Shown here in pieces: positions 4,003 to 5,528 of a stretch of DNA of 5,528 bases (position 1 is its first letter; each line of letters starts with the position of its first letter). Under the pieces are notes generated by a model. That model saw only the letters and a list, made by a program, of their open reading frames with translations, ran no database searches and was not told the DNA's origin. Origin of the DNA: Alphaproteobacteria bacterium (GTDB taxonomy: Bacteria > Pseudomonadota > Alphaproteobacteria > Rhizobiales > Xanthobacteraceae); NCBI GenBank assembly GCA_005884855.1, contig VAZS01000133.1:1-5528 (forward strand), given 5' to 3'. A program made the position numbers and the translations under genes.

Positions 4003-5528
4003 ATGGCTGAAATCCGCGACATAAAGTCGGGCAGAACTGGCGAGCCTCCGCGCCAGCAAAGTCCGCGTCGCTTGGCGGCGATCGTTGCAGGCGATATCGC
4101 CGGCTACAGCCGGCTAATGGAAATCGACGAAGAAGGAACGCACAACCGCGTTAAGCGTATTGAGCGCGACCTGATAGAACCCAGCATAGCAGAACATCAT
4201 GGAAAGCTGGTCAAGACGACCGGGGACGGCTTCATCGCGATCTTCGACAGTCCCGTCGAAGCGGTACGCTGCAGCATTGTCATCCAGCAAAACCTGGTCG
4301 GCCGCAACGCGTCAATTCCCAAACATCATTGGATAGAGTATCGGATTGGCGTCAATCTTGGCGACGTTATCATCGAAACTGATGACGTTTACGGTGACGG
4401 CGTCAACGTTGCTTCGCGTTTGGAGGGCATAGCCGATCCCGGCCAAGTTTACATCTCAGGTGGTATTTACGAGCAGATAAAACATAAACTGGTGTGTGGA
4501 TACGAGTCGCTCGGCGATCGTAAGGTCAAGAACATCACCGACCCGGTGCGAGTTTATCGCGTCCTTCCCGATCCGGCCGCCTTTCACAGGAATAGGAAAC
4601 GACGCGAGACCCTGCTGATCTTCCTGCTGAGCCTCATGGTGCTGATTATTGCCGCTGGCGTCCTTTGGTTCATGCTTTTGCAGCCCTACGGCAAACTCGG
4701 AGATCACGCTGCAGTGGCCCCGCCAGCACCCGCTGTGAAACAAGCAGCGCCAAGTCCTACGATGGCGCCCGCTCAGCAAGAATCTGCGCCTCAGCCCCAA
4801 CCTGGACCGGCGGGGAAGCAACAATCGCCGCTTCCGCACTCCGCCTCCCCCGGTGTGCTTGCGCCCACACCGCCGGCGCAATCGACGTCCTCAGTCCGGG
4901 AGCCTGCGATGAGCCCGCTTCGGGGCGGCAGCTTCGCAATGGGCAGCAATGAAGAAGGTTCGGAAAAGCCGGTTCATCAAGTTACAGTCAAGCCTTTCGC
5001 GATCGGCAAATTTCCAGTTTCCATAAGAGAGTGGAATGAATGCGCTGCCGCAAAAGCATGCGGGTTCATGGCGACTGGAAAAGACGAGGCACCCGTGACG
5101 AACGTAAGCTGGACCGATGCCAAACAATATGTCGCATGGCTCGCTCAGGCGTCTCGAAAGCCCTATCGGCTTCCGACGGAAGCTGAATGGGAATATGCCG
5201 CGCGCGGTGGTACCCAGACGAAGTACTGGTGGGGCGATCAGTTCCAACCCGGCATGGCTAACTGTAAGAACTGCGCGGATATCGCAGCTGCGGAGCAACC
5301 GATCAAGGTGGGCAGCTTCGGGGCAAATCCGTTTGGATTGTACGATATGGGTGGCGGCGTCGATCAGTGGGTCGAGGACTGCTGGCACAAAAACTACCAG
5401 GGTGCTCCGACTGATGGCTCGGCATGGATGGAGAGCCAGTGCAGCTCTCACGTCATCCGGTCGGGATCCTGGAGGAATGATGGCCGATATGTGCGGCCGT
5501 CAAACCGCGACAGCTACGACACCGATGT
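4003..5528 (+). CDS. Class III adenylate cyclase - membrane helix - FGE-sulfatase (SUMF1-like) fusion, 3' truncated by the window
   Basis: 508 codons are seen without a stop. TGA at 3997-3999 lies in frame two codons upstream, so ATG 4003 is the earliest start; the next Met (39) would cut the cyclase core. The cyclase domain (about 22-187) has metal-binding D31 (VAGDIAGYS) and D75 (KTTGDGF), putative adenine-selecting K71 and D128, and transition-state N135 and R139 (GVNVASR), so it should be active and make cAMP. A hydrophobic helix (about 203-226) follows RNRKRR (196-201), which places the cyclase in the cytoplasm. A Pro/Ala/Gln-rich linker (about 236-300) leads to an FGE-sulfatase domain from about 304 (RGGSFAMGSNEEGSEKPVH, YRLPTEAEWEYAARGG, NPFGLYDMGGGVDQWVEDCW, IRSGSWRNDGRYVRPSNRD), predicted periplasmic. 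The catalytic Cys pair of true FGE, expected near the RxGSW motif, is absent in the part seen. The last stretch of the domain lies beyond the window. It is probably a sensor coupled to cAMP signalling, by inference. Confidence 0.9.
   Translation, partial: MAEIRDIKSGRTGEPPRQQSPRRLAAIVAGDIAGYSRLMEIDEEGTHNRVKRIERDLIEPSIAEHHGKLVKTTGDGFIAIFDSPVEAVRCSIVIQQNLVGRNASIPKHHWIEYRIGVNLGDVIIETDDVYGDGVNVASRLEGIADPGQVYISGGIYEQIKHKLVCGYESLGDRKVKNITDPVRVYRVLPDPAAFHRNRKRRETLLIFLLSLMVLIIAAGVLWFMLLQPYGKLGDHAAVAPPAPAVKQAAPSPTMAPAQQESAPQPQPGPAGKQQSPLPHSASPGVLAPTPPAQSTSSVREPAMSPLRGGSFAMGSNEEGSEKPVHQVTVKPFAIGKFPVSIREWNECAAAKACGFMATGKDEAPVTNVSWTDAKQYVAWLAQASRKPYRLPTEAEWEYAARGGTQTKYWWGDQFQPGMANCKNCADIAAAEQPIKVGSFGANPFGLYDMGGGVDQWVEDCWHKNYQGAPTDGSAWMESQCSSHVIRSGSWRNDGRYVRPSNRDSYDTD

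Noticed and set aside
4456..4881. Minus-strand Arg-rich 141-codon frame inside the cyclase gene
   Set aside because: Its composition is a by-product of the Pro/Ala/Gln-rich linker on the plus strand; the cyclase-FGE frame is unambiguous.
5360..5528. FGE C-terminus as a variable region of a diversity-generating retroelement
   Set aside because: The lectin-like fold is used by such targets, but no template repeat, reverse transcriptase or adenine-rich variable codons are visible, and the cyclase fusion is unlike known targets.
1..5528. CRISPR array, tRNA, rRNA, insertion sequence or integrase
   Set aside because: No regularly spaced repeats, no tRNA-like folds, no transposase or integrase motifs and no paired terminal repeats were seen.

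Overview
The window looks like chromosomal DNA from an alphaproteobacterium, most likely of the Rhizobiales (Bradyrhizobium-like). Reasons are the moderately high GC with GC-rich third positions, a class III adenylate cyclase of the type these bacteria carry in many copies, and an enamidase-type nicotinate catabolism gene. The taxon is an inference; no rRNA or marker gene is present.

Left part (1-2689) is a catabolic block. A short C-terminal tail of an upstream gene (possibly an ABC transporter ATPase) ends at 65. A MarR-family regulator resembling NicR/BpsR follows on the same strand. It converges, with a 9-nt gap, on a minus-strand enamidase, the binuclear-metal amidohydrolase that opens the ring of 6-oxo-1,4,5,6-tetrahydronicotinate. 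Divergent from the enamidase is a ferredoxin--NADP+ reductase (fpr type). The 160-bp gap between them (1756-1915) holds two overlapping back-to-back promoters. Their -10 boxes share bases, and both are covered by three copies of the half-site ACGAATGA, including a perfect 12-bp inverted repeat. The simplest reading is a reductive nicotinate-degradation locus in which the MarR protein represses both genes from one operator, and the reductase helps supply reduced ferredoxin for the ring-reduction step whose product the enamidase hydrolyses.

Right part (2690-5528) is unrelated. A 166-bp gap without a credible gene leads to a stand-alone SIR2-like protein of the type seen in anti-phage systems. 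It keeps the NAD-binding motifs but has Tyr where the catalytic His-Gly motif normally has His. Its start codon sits inside nested inverted repeats. A 289-bp gap with no convincing gene follows. The last gene runs off the window. It encodes a cytoplasmic class III nucleotide cyclase, one membrane helix, a Pro/Ala/Gln-rich linker and a probably periplasmic FGE-sulfatase/SUMF1-like domain that lacks the catalytic cysteine pair of true formylglycine-generating enzymes in the part seen.

The best candidates for a second look are the shared operator, the His-to-Tyr SIR2 protein with its structured start, and the cyclase-TM-FGE fusion as a possible transmembrane sensor.
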